Source: Bacillota bacterium
Lineage (GTDB): Bacteria; Bacillota; Clostridia; Lachnospirales; Lachnospiraceae
Reading direction: 5' to 3'
Length of the DNA: 56,436 bases
Assembly: GCA_023421505.1 (NCBI GenBank)
Contig: JAEZTJ010000070.1
Coordinates: forward strand, 1-56,436
Below are positions 1 through 7,582 of the stretch, one piece after another. Each line of letters begins with the position of its first letter. Position 1 is the first letter of the stretch. The position numbers were made by a program, and so were the translations under genes. The notes beneath the pieces are model-generated. The model made no database searches. It saw only the letters and a program-made list of their open reading frames with translations, and was not told where the DNA came from.

Positions 1-38
1 TTAGTTTTGTTAGTCGCATAACTTAATTATACCATTTG

Positions 39-70
39 TGCGGATTCTAAGGAATCCGCATTTTTAATTT
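39..70 (+). terminator. Intrinsic terminator of a gene left of the window
   Basis: A perfect 9-bp stem (TGCGGATTC at 39-47 with GAATCCGCA at 52-60) with a 4-base loop is followed at once by TTTTTAATTT. The T-run lies on the plus strand side, so it most likely ends a plus-strand transcript whose gene lies outside the window. Confidence 0.75.
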
Positions 71-72
71 TG

Positions 73-130
73 AGCATAAAAAGGAGCTTTTGCTCCACAG
101 CTTATTCGGCTATTTTGCAAAAGCCCCTTT
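73..130 (-). terminator. Terminator of the UvrA-like gene
   Basis: A 14-bp inverted repeat with one G-U type mismatch (80-93 with 117-130) lies just after the stop of the UvrA-like gene. Read on the minus strand it is followed by TTTTTATG. Confidence 0.7.
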
Positions 131-168
131 ATGAATATTTCACTTATTAGGAAGTGAACTCATTTAAC

Positions 169-3048
169 CTACAATGAACTTGGTAGAAGCTCCTTTAAAT
201 ATCTACCTGTGTAGGATTCCTTTACCTTCACAATCTGTTCCGGTGTTCCCTCTGCAACGATATATCCTCCCTGTGCTCCACCCTCCGGTCCAAGATCTAT
301 TATATAATCGGCAGATTTGATTACCTCTAGGTTATGCTCTATTACTATTACAGAATGACCCTGATCTACCAGCTTATTTAAGCATAGCAGAAGCTTAGCG
401 ATATCTGACATATGAAGACCTGTAGTAGGTTCATCGAGTATATAGAGGTTTGAGGCTCCCTTCTTAATCTTTGCAAGCTCATAAGCTAACTTTACTCTTT
501 GTGCTTCACCGCCTGATAGCGTAGTAGAGCTCTGTCCCAGACACAAATATCCAAGTCCTAATTCCTGCATTATCTTAAGCTTGTGCTTTAAATAAGCGTT
601 ATCCTTAAAGAAATCCAGTGCTTCTTCCACTGTCATATTCAAAATATCTGCAATGCTCTTACCTCGATACTTAATCTCAAGTCCCTCCTCGCTGTAGCGC
701 ATTCCCTTACATATCGGGCAAATCGTCTCGATATCCGACATAAATTGCAGGTTCGTAACAATAATTCCATCCCCAAAGCAATGTTCACAGCGGGTCCCAT
801 TTGCATGTGTCAGACTAAAATCAAGTGCACTATAGCCTTTTTCTTCTGCTTCAGGCTGCGCTGCAAACAAATTACGGATTTTATCAAAAATACCGATATA
901 GGTTGCAGGATTCGATTTACTGTTCCTTCCAATCGGAGTCTGATCGATATTTATAACATTATTAATCAAATCTGCTCCAAAGAGAAAATCATGCTTTCCT
1001 GCAACAATCCGCGCGCCGGTCTTATCAATCTTTAATTGCTTATAGAGTATCTCATTAATCAGGGAGCTCTTCCCGGAGCCTGATACGCCGGTTATACAAA
1101 GAAATACACCAAGCGGAATGTCAAGATCCACTTCCTTTAAATTATTCTCCCTTGCTCCCTGGATAGACAGAAAATGATCACCCAGATTTCTTCGTTGCTT
1201 TGGTACCTCAATTTTCGCCTTACCGGATAAATACTGCCCTGTTGCAGAACTGCTTTCCTTCATAATATCCTCAATTGTTCCGCTCGCTACAACATTGCCG
1301 CCATGGATGCCGGGTCCCGGTCCGATTTCAATGATATGATCTGCACTTTTAATCGTCTCTAGATCATGCTCTACTACAATGACTGTGTTGCCAATATCCC
1401 GCAGCTTCTTCATTGTATCGATTACTTTATCCGAATCTCTTGGATGCAGTCCGATGCTGGGTTCGTCCATCACATAAAGCATGCCCATCAGCTCACTGCT
1501 GATTTGTGTGGACATTTTGATTCGCTGCATTTCACCACCTGAGATGCTGTCACTTCTTCTATTTAAGCTGATATAATGAAGACCGATATTAATTAATAAG
1601 GTAAGACGGTTTGATATTTCTCTGATTATTGTTTCTGCCACCTCCTTGATCGCTGTCTCAAAGGTTTGTGTTTGTAAAAACTCTAGTAGCTGTGGAAGCT
1701 GCATTCTGCACAGTTCATCAATATTCTTCCCGCCAATGGTAATATAGAGTCTTTGTTTTTTGAGCCTCGCCCCATCGCATTCCGGGCAGATCTTTTCAAT
1801 CATACAGTCCTTGATAAAATCAGGCTCAAAGGCTTCAGCCGTAGAGCTCTTACGAACGTATTGCCGATACCAATGCTCCAATTCATGTACAAATCCATGA
1901 AATGGCACTTCACGACCGACAATCCAGTTTCTCTTCTTCGACTCCGGAGGCTGCTGCATTAGAACAAGTTCCCCCTTCGTTCCATAGAACAGGAGCTCAT
2001 GAATCTCGTTCGGCAGCTCATTAAAGGGTTCCTCCAGGCTAAAATCATATTTCTTAGACAAGCTATACATCATAACACTTCGGTAGCTGTCCTTACTGGT
2101 GATATTGTAGACCGTATTTTTAAGTGCTCCCTTATTAATGCTCTTATCGGGTGCCACTACTAGAAACCGGGGTTCTACTACATAGGACATACCAACTCCC
2201 ATACAGGTATGACAAGCACCGGCCGGTGTATTGAAGGAAAAATGAAAAGACTGCATATCACAGAGAAACATATGATGCTCCGGGCAGGCATAATTCTCAT
2301 AAAAGTCCGGTATATTCTCACCGATAATTTCTACCTTAATCATGATATCCTCCTCAAGAGCCAGCATAGCTGCTTCAATTGACTTGGTTACCTGAATATA
2401 GGAATCCTTCTTTATCGTAAAACGGTCTATCACAAGCTCAATATGATAGTTCTTTGTCTCCTCCAGTTCCTTCTTATCAGAAAGGGAAAAGGGCTTACCA
2501 TCCACCAGCAGATTTTTATATCCCTTCTCTCTATATTGCTGAAAGGTATAATTATAATCTTCCCCATATATTTTATAGATGGGAGCTCGAAGTTCAATCA
2601 CAGTACCGATCGGCAGGGATGTGATACGCTCAGCAATCTGGGCTGCGGAAAGCTGCTTTAACGGTCTATTACATACCGGACATATTCCCGTTCCCGCAGT
2701 TGCGTATAATAGCCTAAGATAATCATTGATATCCGTGACAGTCCCAACCGTGGAGCGCGGATTGTTATTTCCCTTCTTCTGTTCAATGGCGATCACAGGG
2801 GAAAGCCCTCTTACATAATCAACCTTTGCCTTTTTTAGCTGGCTGATGCGGTTTTTTGCGAAGTTAGAGATGGAATCAAGAAAGCGCCTCTGACCCTCTC
2901 CGTATATCACATCAAATGCGAGCGAGGATTTACCCGACCCAGACACACCGGTGATAACGGTTAATTTATCACGGGGAATTTCCACTGTAACATTTTTAAG
3001 GTTATTTTGTTTTGCTCCTGATATCTCTATTGAAGTACGGACGGACAT
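169..3048 (-). CDS. UvrA-family excinuclease ATPase (divergent paralogue)
   Basis: This 959-residue protein has the full UvrA layout: Walker A GVSGSGKS at about 34-41, a region of the size of the UvrB-binding domain at about 125-250, ABC signature SGGE at 503, Walker B with DEPSIGLH near 528, a second Walker A at 654-661, the four-cysteine zinc module C754/C757/C777/C780 and a second LSGGEAQR signature. UvrA binds damaged DNA and loads UvrB in nucleotide excision repair. The sequence differs from housekeeping UvrA: the usual CPxCG before the FSFN motif reads CPEHH (from residue 255), and the first signature is ISGGEMQRIK. No uvrB or uvrC is near. It is therefore more likely a UvrA paralogue than the main uvrA, though the main gene cannot be excluded. 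The ATG has GGGAG eight bases upstream. Confidence 0.85.
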   Translation of the reverse strand: MSVRTSIEISGAKQNNLKNVTVEIPRDKLTVITGVSGSGKSSLAFDVIYGEGQRRFLDSISNFAKNRISQLKKAKVDYVRGLSPVIAIEQKKGNNNPRSTVGTVTDINDYLRLLYATAGTGICPVCNRPLKQLSAAQIAERITSLPIGTVIELRAPIYKIYGEDYNYTFQQYREKGYKNLLVDGKPFSLSDKKELEETKNYHIELVIDRFTIKKDSYIQVTKSIEAAMLALEEDIMIKVEIIGENIPDFYENYACPEHHMFLCDMQSFHFSFNTPAGACHTCMGVGMSYVVEPRFLVVAPDKSINKGALKNTVYNITSKDSYRSVMMYSLSKKYDFSLEEPFNELPNEIHELLFYGTKGELVLMQQPPESKKRNWIVGREVPFHGFVHELEHWYRQYVRKSSTAEAFEPDFIKDCMIEKICPECDGARLKKQRLYITIGGKNIDELCRMQLPQLLEFLQTQTFETAIKEVAETIIREISNRLTLLINIGLHYISLNRRSDSISGGEMQRIKMSTQISSELMGMLYVMDEPSIGLHPRDSDKVIDTMKKLRDIGNTVIVVEHDLETIKSADHIIEIGPGPGIHGGNVVASGTIEDIMKESSSATGQYLSGKAKIEVPKQRRNLGDHFLSIQGARENNLKEVDLDIPLGVFLCITGVSGSGKSSLINEILYKQLKIDKTGARIVAGKHDFLFGADLINNVINIDQTPIGRNSKSNPATYIGIFDKIRNLFAAQPEAEEKGYSALDFSLTHANGTRCEHCFGDGIIVTNLQFMSDIETICPICKGMRYSEEGLEIKYRGKSIADILNMTVEEALDFFKDNAYLKHKLKIMQELGLGYLCLGQSSTTLSGGEAQRVKLAYELAKIKKGASNLYILDEPTTGLHMSDIAKLLLCLNKLVDQGHSVIVIEHNLEVIKSADYIIDLGPEGGAQGGYIVAEGTPEQIVKVKESYTGRYLKELLPSSL

Positions 3049-3079
3049 ATGAATTACTCCCTTCTTTTATCTGATTCTT

Positions 3080-3145
3080 ATAGTTGCGAAACTCAGTAAT
3101 TGTAAGTATTGTACACAATTAGCAAAAGTATAGTTTCGCAATTAT
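3080..3145. repeat. Palindromic repeat family A, copy 1
   Basis: A 66-bp element sits between the UvrA-like gene and the nucleotidyltransferase gene. Its ends are inverted repeats (ATAGTTGCGAAACT at 3080-3093, AGTTTCGCAATTAT at 3132-3145, 13 of 14 matching). The interior resembles copies at 7205-7299 and 51311-51381 and half-copies at 15343-15374 and 34652-34684. It has no coding capacity. The distribution is that of a miniature palindromic element; the mechanism is unknown. Confidence 0.7.
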
Positions 3146-3157
3146 CTAATCAATTTC

Positions 3158-4075
3158 TTAATTAATATATTGAAAAGCGATTTCTTCAATTGCGAGCTTA
3201 CTTTTCGGAGTAATCCTGATTGTCTGTGATATCTTTGCGATTACTCCTTTATCTGTTAAATATTCCAGTATCCCTATAATGAAATGGCTCTCTATTTTAA
3301 AATATTTACTAATCATCGTAACTGTCTTCATCTCATGATCGGACATATAATCAACAATCGGCTTCTTAATGATATCTAAGTGCTGCTCGATATAATGATC
3401 GATTTCACTGATTGCATGCAGGATTTCTACATAACTGTAATGATGGGACATTGCATCACTGTAAAAGATGGATATTAGTTCCGGCTTTGTAGCGTAGGCC
3501 TTTAAGATAGCCTCTCTCGTGGGAATCTCTCCGCTCATGCATACCTCAATGCTGCCAATTACTTCAGCCGCCTTTAATAAATAATACTGAGCATAGAGAG
3601 GGTTTTGCTTTACTTTAATCCACTTTAAGCATTTTTCATAGAAGTAATACAATTCACAGGCACCTAGGAGTACTGTCATCGCAATATCATCACTGCCTAT
3701 ATTCTTAAATTCTTCAAAATATTCATATAAACTGTCATCGGTGGTATAAATGATTTTCCCTTTCGCATAGAAGGAATGCATCATAGAACCTCCGCTTAGG
3801 CCTTCCAGATAACGTTTAAATCCACTTCTTGTTACAATACTGACAATATTAATCGTAATATCGTCCTCAACAATACAAAAGGAATCGTTTTTTAGTACCT
3901 GATCTCTTACTACGAGCGCCATATCAATATCACTTTTTTCCCATACCTGATCATAGGATAAGCTTCCGCAGAGGATTACTGCGATAACGTTCGGGTCCTT
4001 TCTGATTTTTTCCACAAAGCTTTCTGTTGCTTCTTCATAACGCCTGGTTAGTTCCGCTTGTTGATTACTATCCAT
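3158..4075 (-). CDS. Nucleotidyltransferase-fold protein (Pol beta/MNT type)
   Basis: A 305-residue protein. The N-terminal domain has the nucleotidyltransferase signature CGSLSYDQVWEKSDIDMAL at about residues 36-54, where the GS turn and the DxD pair bind the metal and nucleotide. The C-terminal third, from about 230, looks like a helical winged-helix-like tail. Related proteins transfer nucleotides to small molecules or toxins; the substrate here cannot be told. The gene stands alone, with no HEPN partner alongside, so a MNT/HEPN toxin pair is not supported. The ATG follows GAGGGG with six bases between. Confidence 0.7.
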   Translation of the reverse strand: MDSNQQAELTRRYEEATESFVEKIRKDPNVIAVILCGSLSYDQVWEKSDIDMALVVRDQVLKNDSFCIVEDDITINIVSIVTRSGFKRYLEGLSGGSMMHSFYAKGKIIYTTDDSLYEYFEEFKNIGSDDIAMTVLLGACELYYFYEKCLKWIKVKQNPLYAQYYLLKAAEVIGSIEVCMSGEIPTREAILKAYATKPELISIFYSDAMSHHYSYVEILHAISEIDHYIEQHLDIIKKPIVDYMSDHEMKTVTMISKYFKIESHFIIGILEYLTDKGVIAKISQTIRITPKSKLAIEEIAFQYIN

Positions 4076-4089
4076 TTTTTACCCCTCTC

Positions 4090-4250
4090 TAAACTTTTCA
4101 ACAATTCATATTAACCTTCCATCTGCTGCCAACATCTGCGAATTTGGGCAGCGCACAAATTTGCCGATTGAAAAATCTTTGATTTTTCAACCTATCATGC
4201 ATTATTCTTCCCTTTGTAATGCGAATTGTGCTTTTCAACAATTCACATTG
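4090..4250. repeat. Modular hairpin repeat family B, copy R1
   Basis: The divergent gap between the nucleotidyltransferase and AraC genes holds several hairpins. CTGCGAATTTG followed by a GCAGCGCA segment (4136-4156) is shared with 32646-32666. A 10-bp stem TTGAAAAATC/GATTTTTCAA lies at 4168-4190. GCGAATTGTGCTTTTCAACA lies at 4221-4240, and its partner motif recurs twice near 48.5 kb. No open frame is present. Confidence 0.6.
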
Positions 4251-4363
4251 ATTTCAATGGTTTCATTATACAATTTTATTCATTGAAAACATGACAAAAA
4301 TTGCGGATATGGGTACGCATACAGGACAAAAATTGCGGTCTTACGCTACAGGCAGTTCTTTGC

Positions 4364-4393
4364 TTGTTCTTATTAAATCTGCTATGCTATAAT
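4364..4393 (+). promoter_or_regulatory. Probable sigma-A promoter of the AraC-family gene
   Basis: TTGTTC at 4364-4369 and TATAAT at 4388-4393 are 18 bases apart. The -10 is consensus and the -35 is weak. Transcription would start near 4400, which supports the start codon at 4430 rather than the upstream in-frame ATG at 4301. Confidence 0.55.
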
Positions 4394-4429
4394 GGAAATA
4401 CAAGGATATTAAACATGACAGGGTGGATT

Positions 4430-5320
4430 ATGGATAATTATTTATTAGAGCTGATTAAGAAAACAACGGAATATATAGAGACTCATTTAATGGAGGATAT
4501 CAATCTGGATAGTATCTCAGAGAATGTGAATATCTCCAAATTTCATCTGCTTAGAATCTGGAAGGGTGCTACCGCTACAGGTCTTATGGAATATGTAAGG
4601 CGAAGAAGAATAGCCCTGTCCTTAGGGGATTTGATCAATGCCCGTAATAATATTGAATTTATATCCTGTAAATACTCCTTCGGCAGCGAACGTACCTATA
4701 ACCGGGTATTTAAAGAGGAGTATCATACAACACCTGCTAAGTGGCGGCGTAATCCCTTTCCTCTAAAGATACTGGACCGCTTTAATGCTGATTTCATGAA
4801 TTGTGCTGGAGAGGGTCTGATCTTTTTTCGTTCTATTGTAGTACTTCCTACCTTTAATATAGCAGGAATTGAATATAAGATAAATGTTAGCGATAATATA
4901 TTACACCAGCTTGCGAATAAATATGCTGTTGATTTCTTCTATCATCATCGCCCGGAGGTCATAAATCCGGTAGACAAGGATGTCTATATCGGGTTTACCT
5001 CGATACCTGAGCCTTTTGCGGGGTATACCTACTATCAGCCTTCTGTACAAGTCAATCAGAACAGCATCCTAGCTCAGGATATGAAGCTAAAAGCAGTAAA
5101 AGCTCATAAATACGGTGTCTTTACCTATATGGGGCCCCACCGTCCTGAAGAGATTACTTCTAAAAACTTAGAGGCCATCTGGAATTATGTTGAGAATATC
5201 TGGATGCCTACCATACATTTTGATCTAAAGAGTAAGTTCCGTTTTGAATACATCAATTATGCCAAATGTAATAAGAAATACTGCGAATGTGATCTTTATT
5301 ATCCGATTTGTGAGTTATAA
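4430..5320 (+). CDS. AraC-family regulator with GyrI-like effector domain
   Basis: From ATG 4430 (AGGGTGG just upstream) the protein has 296 residues. The first 105 or so form two helix-turn-helix motifs of the AraC/XylS type (LDSISENVNISKFHLLRIWK, then FGSERTYNRVFKEEYHTTPAKWRR). The remainder resembles the GyrI-like/AraC effector-binding domain (IAGIEYKI, GVFTYMGPH, KFRFEYINY) that binds small hydrophobic or cationic compounds. Such proteins usually activate stress or efflux genes. A cysteine-rich end (CNKKYCECDLYYPIC) could bind metal or be redox-active; that is inference. The reading frame extends to 4301, but that start lies upstream of the promoter and lacks a ribosome site. Confidence 0.8.
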   Translation: MDNYLLELIKKTTEYIETHLMEDINLDSISENVNISKFHLLRIWKGATATGLMEYVRRRRIALSLGDLINARNNIEFISCKYSFGSERTYNRVFKEEYHTTPAKWRRNPFPLKILDRFNADFMNCAGEGLIFFRSIVVLPTFNIAGIEYKINVSDNILHQLANKYAVDFFYHHRPEVINPVDKDVYIGFTSIPEPFAGYTYYQPSVQVNQNSILAQDMKLKAVKAHKYGVFTYMGPHRPEEITSKNLEAIWNYVENIWMPTIHFDLKSKFRFEYINYAKCNKKYCECDLYYPICEL

Positions 5321-5374
5321 AGATAATAGAATTATTTCCTAGTAAACTTCCAGCATAGAACTCCATATCAAAAG

Positions 5375-5420
5375 CAGGAAAACATAAGTAAATTTAGATC
5401 TACTTCCTGATTATTTGTTT
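5375..5420 (+). terminator. Possible terminator after the AraC-family gene
   Basis: CAGGA (5375-5379) pairs with TCCTG (5405-5409) and AAGTA (5386-5390) with TACTT (5401-5405), giving an interrupted hairpin followed by ATTATTTGTTTT. The interruption lowers confidence. Confidence 0.4.
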
Positions 5421-5484
5421 TAGTTATTCATAATCACTTTAATTATGGTGTAGCATCAAATATTGTTTATCAATAATGTTATTG

Positions 5485-5937
5485 TTACAGAAGATTATTC
5501 CTAATAGGTCCTTCTGCGCAGATCGGGATATCTCCTCTGATCTTATCGTCTACCAGAATGGAGGGTATATTATTTGTGGTCGTACTGCTGCCATACGCGA
5601 CTTTTAAGATATATTCCTTGATAATTCGTCTTCTCTTATCATCCAGACTAATATATTCGTAGATAATTCTCTGGTCAAGCTCATCTAACTGGTATCTTTC
5701 TGCCAGCCGTTCGATGTTATCGGGCAATTCCTGCTTAAAGATGTCACCCTCCCCATATCTTAGCCATTTCTCATTTATATGAAACTCCTTACATATCATA
5801 AGAAGCATCTGTTCAGTCAGGTTACGTTTTCCATTCTCAATTTTGGAAATGCCCGCCGCGGTGACACCTAACTTTTTAGCAAAGCTGCCCTGACTCATAT
5901 TAAGTTTTTTTCTGATTAATTTAATTCTCTTATTCAA
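5485..5937 (-). CDS. XRE-family transcriptional regulator
   Basis: A 150-residue protein with an N-terminal HTH_3 domain at about 5-60 (RIKLIRKKLNMSQGSFAKKL, then VTAAGISKIENGKRNLTEQM), typical of Cro/CI repressors. The second half is helical and of unknown role. The start is a TTG at 5937, preceded by GGGAG at normal spacing; no ATG fits the HTH start. It is divergent from the 62-aa gene and the two promoters lie within about 75 bp of each other, so it probably controls both. There are no phage genes nearby. Confidence 0.8.
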   Translation of the reverse strand: MNKRIKLIRKKLNMSQGSFAKKLGVTAAGISKIENGKRNLTEQMLLMICKEFHINEKWLRYGEGDIFKQELPDNIERLAERYQLDELDQRIIYEYISLDDKRRRIIKEYILKVAYGSSTTTNNIPSILVDDKIRGDIPICAEGPIRNNLL

Positions 5938-5959
5938 TTACACACTCCCTTTCAATCTG

Positions 5960-5988
5960 ATATTAACAAAACTGTATAATTTAGTCAA
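5960..5988 (-). promoter_or_regulatory. Promoter of the XRE gene
   Basis: On the minus strand TTGACT (5983-5988) and TAATAT (5960-5965) are separated by exactly 17 bases. ACTGTATAAT lies within the spacer and a related ACTGTACTAT lies in the divergent promoter, so these may be half-sites of a shared operator. Confidence 0.6.
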
Positions 5989-6006
5989 ATAAAATGATAT
6001 TAGTTA

Positions 6007-6035
6007 TTGACAAACTGTACTATGTTAAGTATAAT
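6007..6035 (+). promoter_or_regulatory. Consensus sigma-A promoter of the 62-aa gene
   Basis: TTGACA (6007-6012) and TATAAT (6030-6035) have a perfect 17-base spacer. This is the best promoter match in the window, which suggests the small gene is strongly expressed unless repressed by the neighbouring XRE protein. Confidence 0.8.
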
Positions 6036-6097
6036 GTTGGCATAGTCACTGTCAATTATTGTAACATTTGCAATAAATATGGAAATGAGGTATAAGA

Positions 6098-6286
6098 ATG
6101 AAAAAAGATCATCCTCTTCCAAGCGAAGAACTAGATGACCTTGAGTTCATAAATGCATTAAAAGCTATGAATCCAACTCAGAAGAGGGGCATTATCGATC
6201 GAATTTTGAAGCTACATAGTAGTCAGAAGGACCAAGTAATCAATTCTTCCTGTACGCATCAGAAAAAATCCGATAAACGGCAATAG
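6098..6286 (+). CDS. Small protein of unknown function, divergent from XRE regulator
   Basis: A 62-residue charged protein (begins MKKDHPLPSEELDDLEFINAL) with a helical centre containing NPTQKRGIIDRIL. No family is recognised. A consensus promoter at 6007-6035 and a GAGGT ribosome site at about 6086 support it as real. It may be a small accessory or anti-repressor partner of the divergent XRE protein; that is inference from position only. Confidence 0.6.
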   Translation: MKKDHPLPSEELDDLEFINALKAMNPTQKRGIIDRILKLHSSQKDQVINSSCTHQKKSDKRQ

Positions 6287-6305
6287 AAGAATTTATAATA
6301 GTTTT

Positions 6306-6423
6306 CAATAAAGCATAAGACTAGCAAGCATTTCCAAGCAGTTTAAACTGTTTCATTTATTCCCCATACAGATGAATGCTATTACTTTATTCCCCAAATA
6401 TTTAAGAGCCTTATGCTTTATTG
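6306..6423. repeat. 118-bp segment bounded by perfect 14-bp inverted repeats
   Basis: CAATAAAGCATAAG (6306-6319) is repeated exactly in inverse orientation at 6410-6423. Inside are a 12-bp palindrome CAGTTTAAACTG (6339-6350) and two copies of a TTTATTCCCCA motif. It fills the gap between the convergent 62-aa and exporter genes, so it may be a bidirectional terminator-like structure or a small mobile remnant. Confidence 0.5.
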
Positions 6424-6459
6424 AAGTAATTCTACTCCTACATAAAATATCCAATCTTT

Positions 6460-7149
6460 CTAATCGTTGTCTTCAGAAAGCTTTTTACTATCTGTCTGCT
6501 CATTATAGGTAAATTTCACACCAATCAGATAGATGCAAATAGCAAGCACCATAAAATAAAGGATAATGTAGATCGGACTTAACAGCCAAGCCGGTATCGA
6601 GTTATATATGGTCAGTGTACCGAAGAATAGGAATATCAAGCCTGCACCCCATTTAATATATTTTTCCGGTACATATTTATTCATAAAAGCACCGCCTATG
6701 ATACCTATTCCATCCGCAACCAACATACCTGCAGTAGTCCCCATCAGAATAAAAATAGGCGTTTTACTGTCCGCAGCAATTGCTATTGTCATGAGCTGGG
6801 TCTTGTCCCCCATCTCCGCTAAGAAGAAAGCGATTGCTACCGTAGTAACCGGACCAAATCTATTTTTCTTTTTATTCTCTTCGTCAATCTTATCCCCTCT
6901 CAAGGTCCAAAAACCAAAAACCAAAAATGCCACTCCCGCTACGATTTTAATTGTATCCATTGGTATTACCGTGCTGATGTAGCTACCCAAAGCTACCGCT
7001 AACGCATGATTAAAGACTGTAGCAACCAATACCCCAAGCATAACCTGCCTTGCCCGGTACTTACTCGCCATAGCCATAGCTAAAAGCTGGGTCTTATCTC
7101 CCATCTCAGCTACAACAACAAATAATAATGCTTTAACAAATTCTGTCAT
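6460..7149 (-). CDS. TMEM165/GDT1 (UPF0016) family manganese/calcium exporter
   Basis: A 229-residue membrane protein of about six helices with the duplicated family motif E-x-G-D-K-T: AEMGDKTQLLAMAMA near residue 14 and AEMGDKTQLMTIAIA near residue 111. The two copies form an inverted repeat whose acidic residues coordinate the cation. Bacterial members such as MneA export Mn2+. The gene lies behind a yybP-ykoY manganese riboswitch, so Mn2+ export is a well-supported inference. GGAGG precedes the ATG. The central loop is charged (DKIDEENKKKNR). Confidence 0.9.
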   Translation of the reverse strand: MTEFVKALLFVVVAEMGDKTQLLAMAMASKYRARQVMLGVLVATVFNHALAVALGSYISTVIPMDTIKIVAGVAFLVFGFWTLRGDKIDEENKKKNRFGPVTTVAIAFFLAEMGDKTQLMTIAIAADSKTPIFILMGTTAGMLVADGIGIIGGAFMNKYVPEKYIKWGAGLIFLFFGTLTIYNSIPAWLLSPIYIILYFMVLAICIYLIGVKFTYNEQTDSKKLSEDND

Positions 7150-7204
7150 TTAATTAACCTCCTAATTCATACTAACGCCCATACCTATCCTTTGAATTAC
7201 ATCG

Positions 7205-7299
7205 ATGATTGCAAAACTCATTAACTGCAGGTATTCAAAGGGCAGGCATGTTGTATTAGTGTATACAATTGATAAAACCATATCATTTTGTAATTGCCT
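7205..7299. repeat. Palindromic repeat family A, copy 2, with nested family B segment
   Basis: The outer parts match family A (ATTGCAAAACTCATTAACTG at 7208-7227; GTATACAATTGATAAAAC at 7261-7278; inverted end near 7299). A segment absent from the other copies (about 7234-7259) carries the family B word in reverse: TTCAAAGGGCAGGCATGTTG at 7234-7253. It lies in the 5' leader of the exporter gene, between the riboswitch terminator and the start codon. Confidence 0.65.
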
Positions 7300-7308
7300 G
7301 ATTCATAA

Positions 7309-7397
7309 CAAAAAAGACTTTTAACACAACAAATTAAGTTCATCATAGCCCTTCCAAGGAAAGTCCATGTTGAATATTTATTGTGTTAAAAGTCTCA
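7309..7397 (-). terminator. Riboswitch-controlled terminator
   Basis: A 14-bp perfect stem (7316-7329 with 7381-7394) is followed on the minus strand by TTTTTTG. The loop carries a second hairpin. The 5' strand of the stem overlaps TTAAAAG at 7386-7392, which is also the 3' strand of riboswitch helix P1, so aptamer folding and termination exclude one another. Confidence 0.85.
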
Positions 7398-7484
7398 CTT
7401 GACTATAATTAGCCACGATAAAGCCAGACCTGCAGGTCAGTATGTTGACTTTATCACCTTTTACGGCAGCTACTCCCTTTTAAA
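7382..7484 (-). ncRNA. yybP-ykoY manganese riboswitch aptamer
   Basis: Read on the minus strand the element shows the class hallmarks: AAAAGGGAGTAGC at the 5' arm (7469-7481), GTCAACATACTGACC followed by GGTCTGG enclosed by the perfect helix GATAAAG/CTTTATC, and a closing GTGAGACTTTTAA. P1 pairs CTTTTAA with TTAAAAG (plus-strand 7477-7483 and 7386-7392). The known class senses Mn2+ and switches on exporters. Because P1 formation blocks the terminator, the sequence predicts expression at high Mn2+. Confidence 0.9.
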
Positions 7485-7506
7485 AACAAGTTTTGCAATT
7501 GTTAAT

Positions 7507-7535
7507 AATATATCATGTATTTTGCCGGCATGCAA
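7507..7535 (-). promoter_or_regulatory. Promoter of the riboswitch/exporter transcript
   Basis: On the minus strand TTGCAT (7530-7535) and TATATT (7507-7512) are 17 bases apart. Transcription would start near 7500, about 20 bases before the riboswitch aptamer. Confidence 0.6.
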
Positions 7536-7582
7536 CATCAAATTCCTTCTACTTTATTGATTAGCTTGATTTTATTATTTCC

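Noticed and set aside
3158..4075. MNT antitoxin of a MNT/HEPN toxin system
   Set aside because: The protein is longer than MNT antitoxins and has no HEPN gene next to it.
4301..4429. N-terminal extension of the AraC-family protein
   Set aside because: It lies upstream of the probable promoter at 4364-4393, lacks a ribosome site, and the HTH begins only after codon 44.
5485..6286. Prophage or integrative element switch
   Set aside because: No integrase, excisionase, structural phage or conjugation genes lie anywhere in the window.
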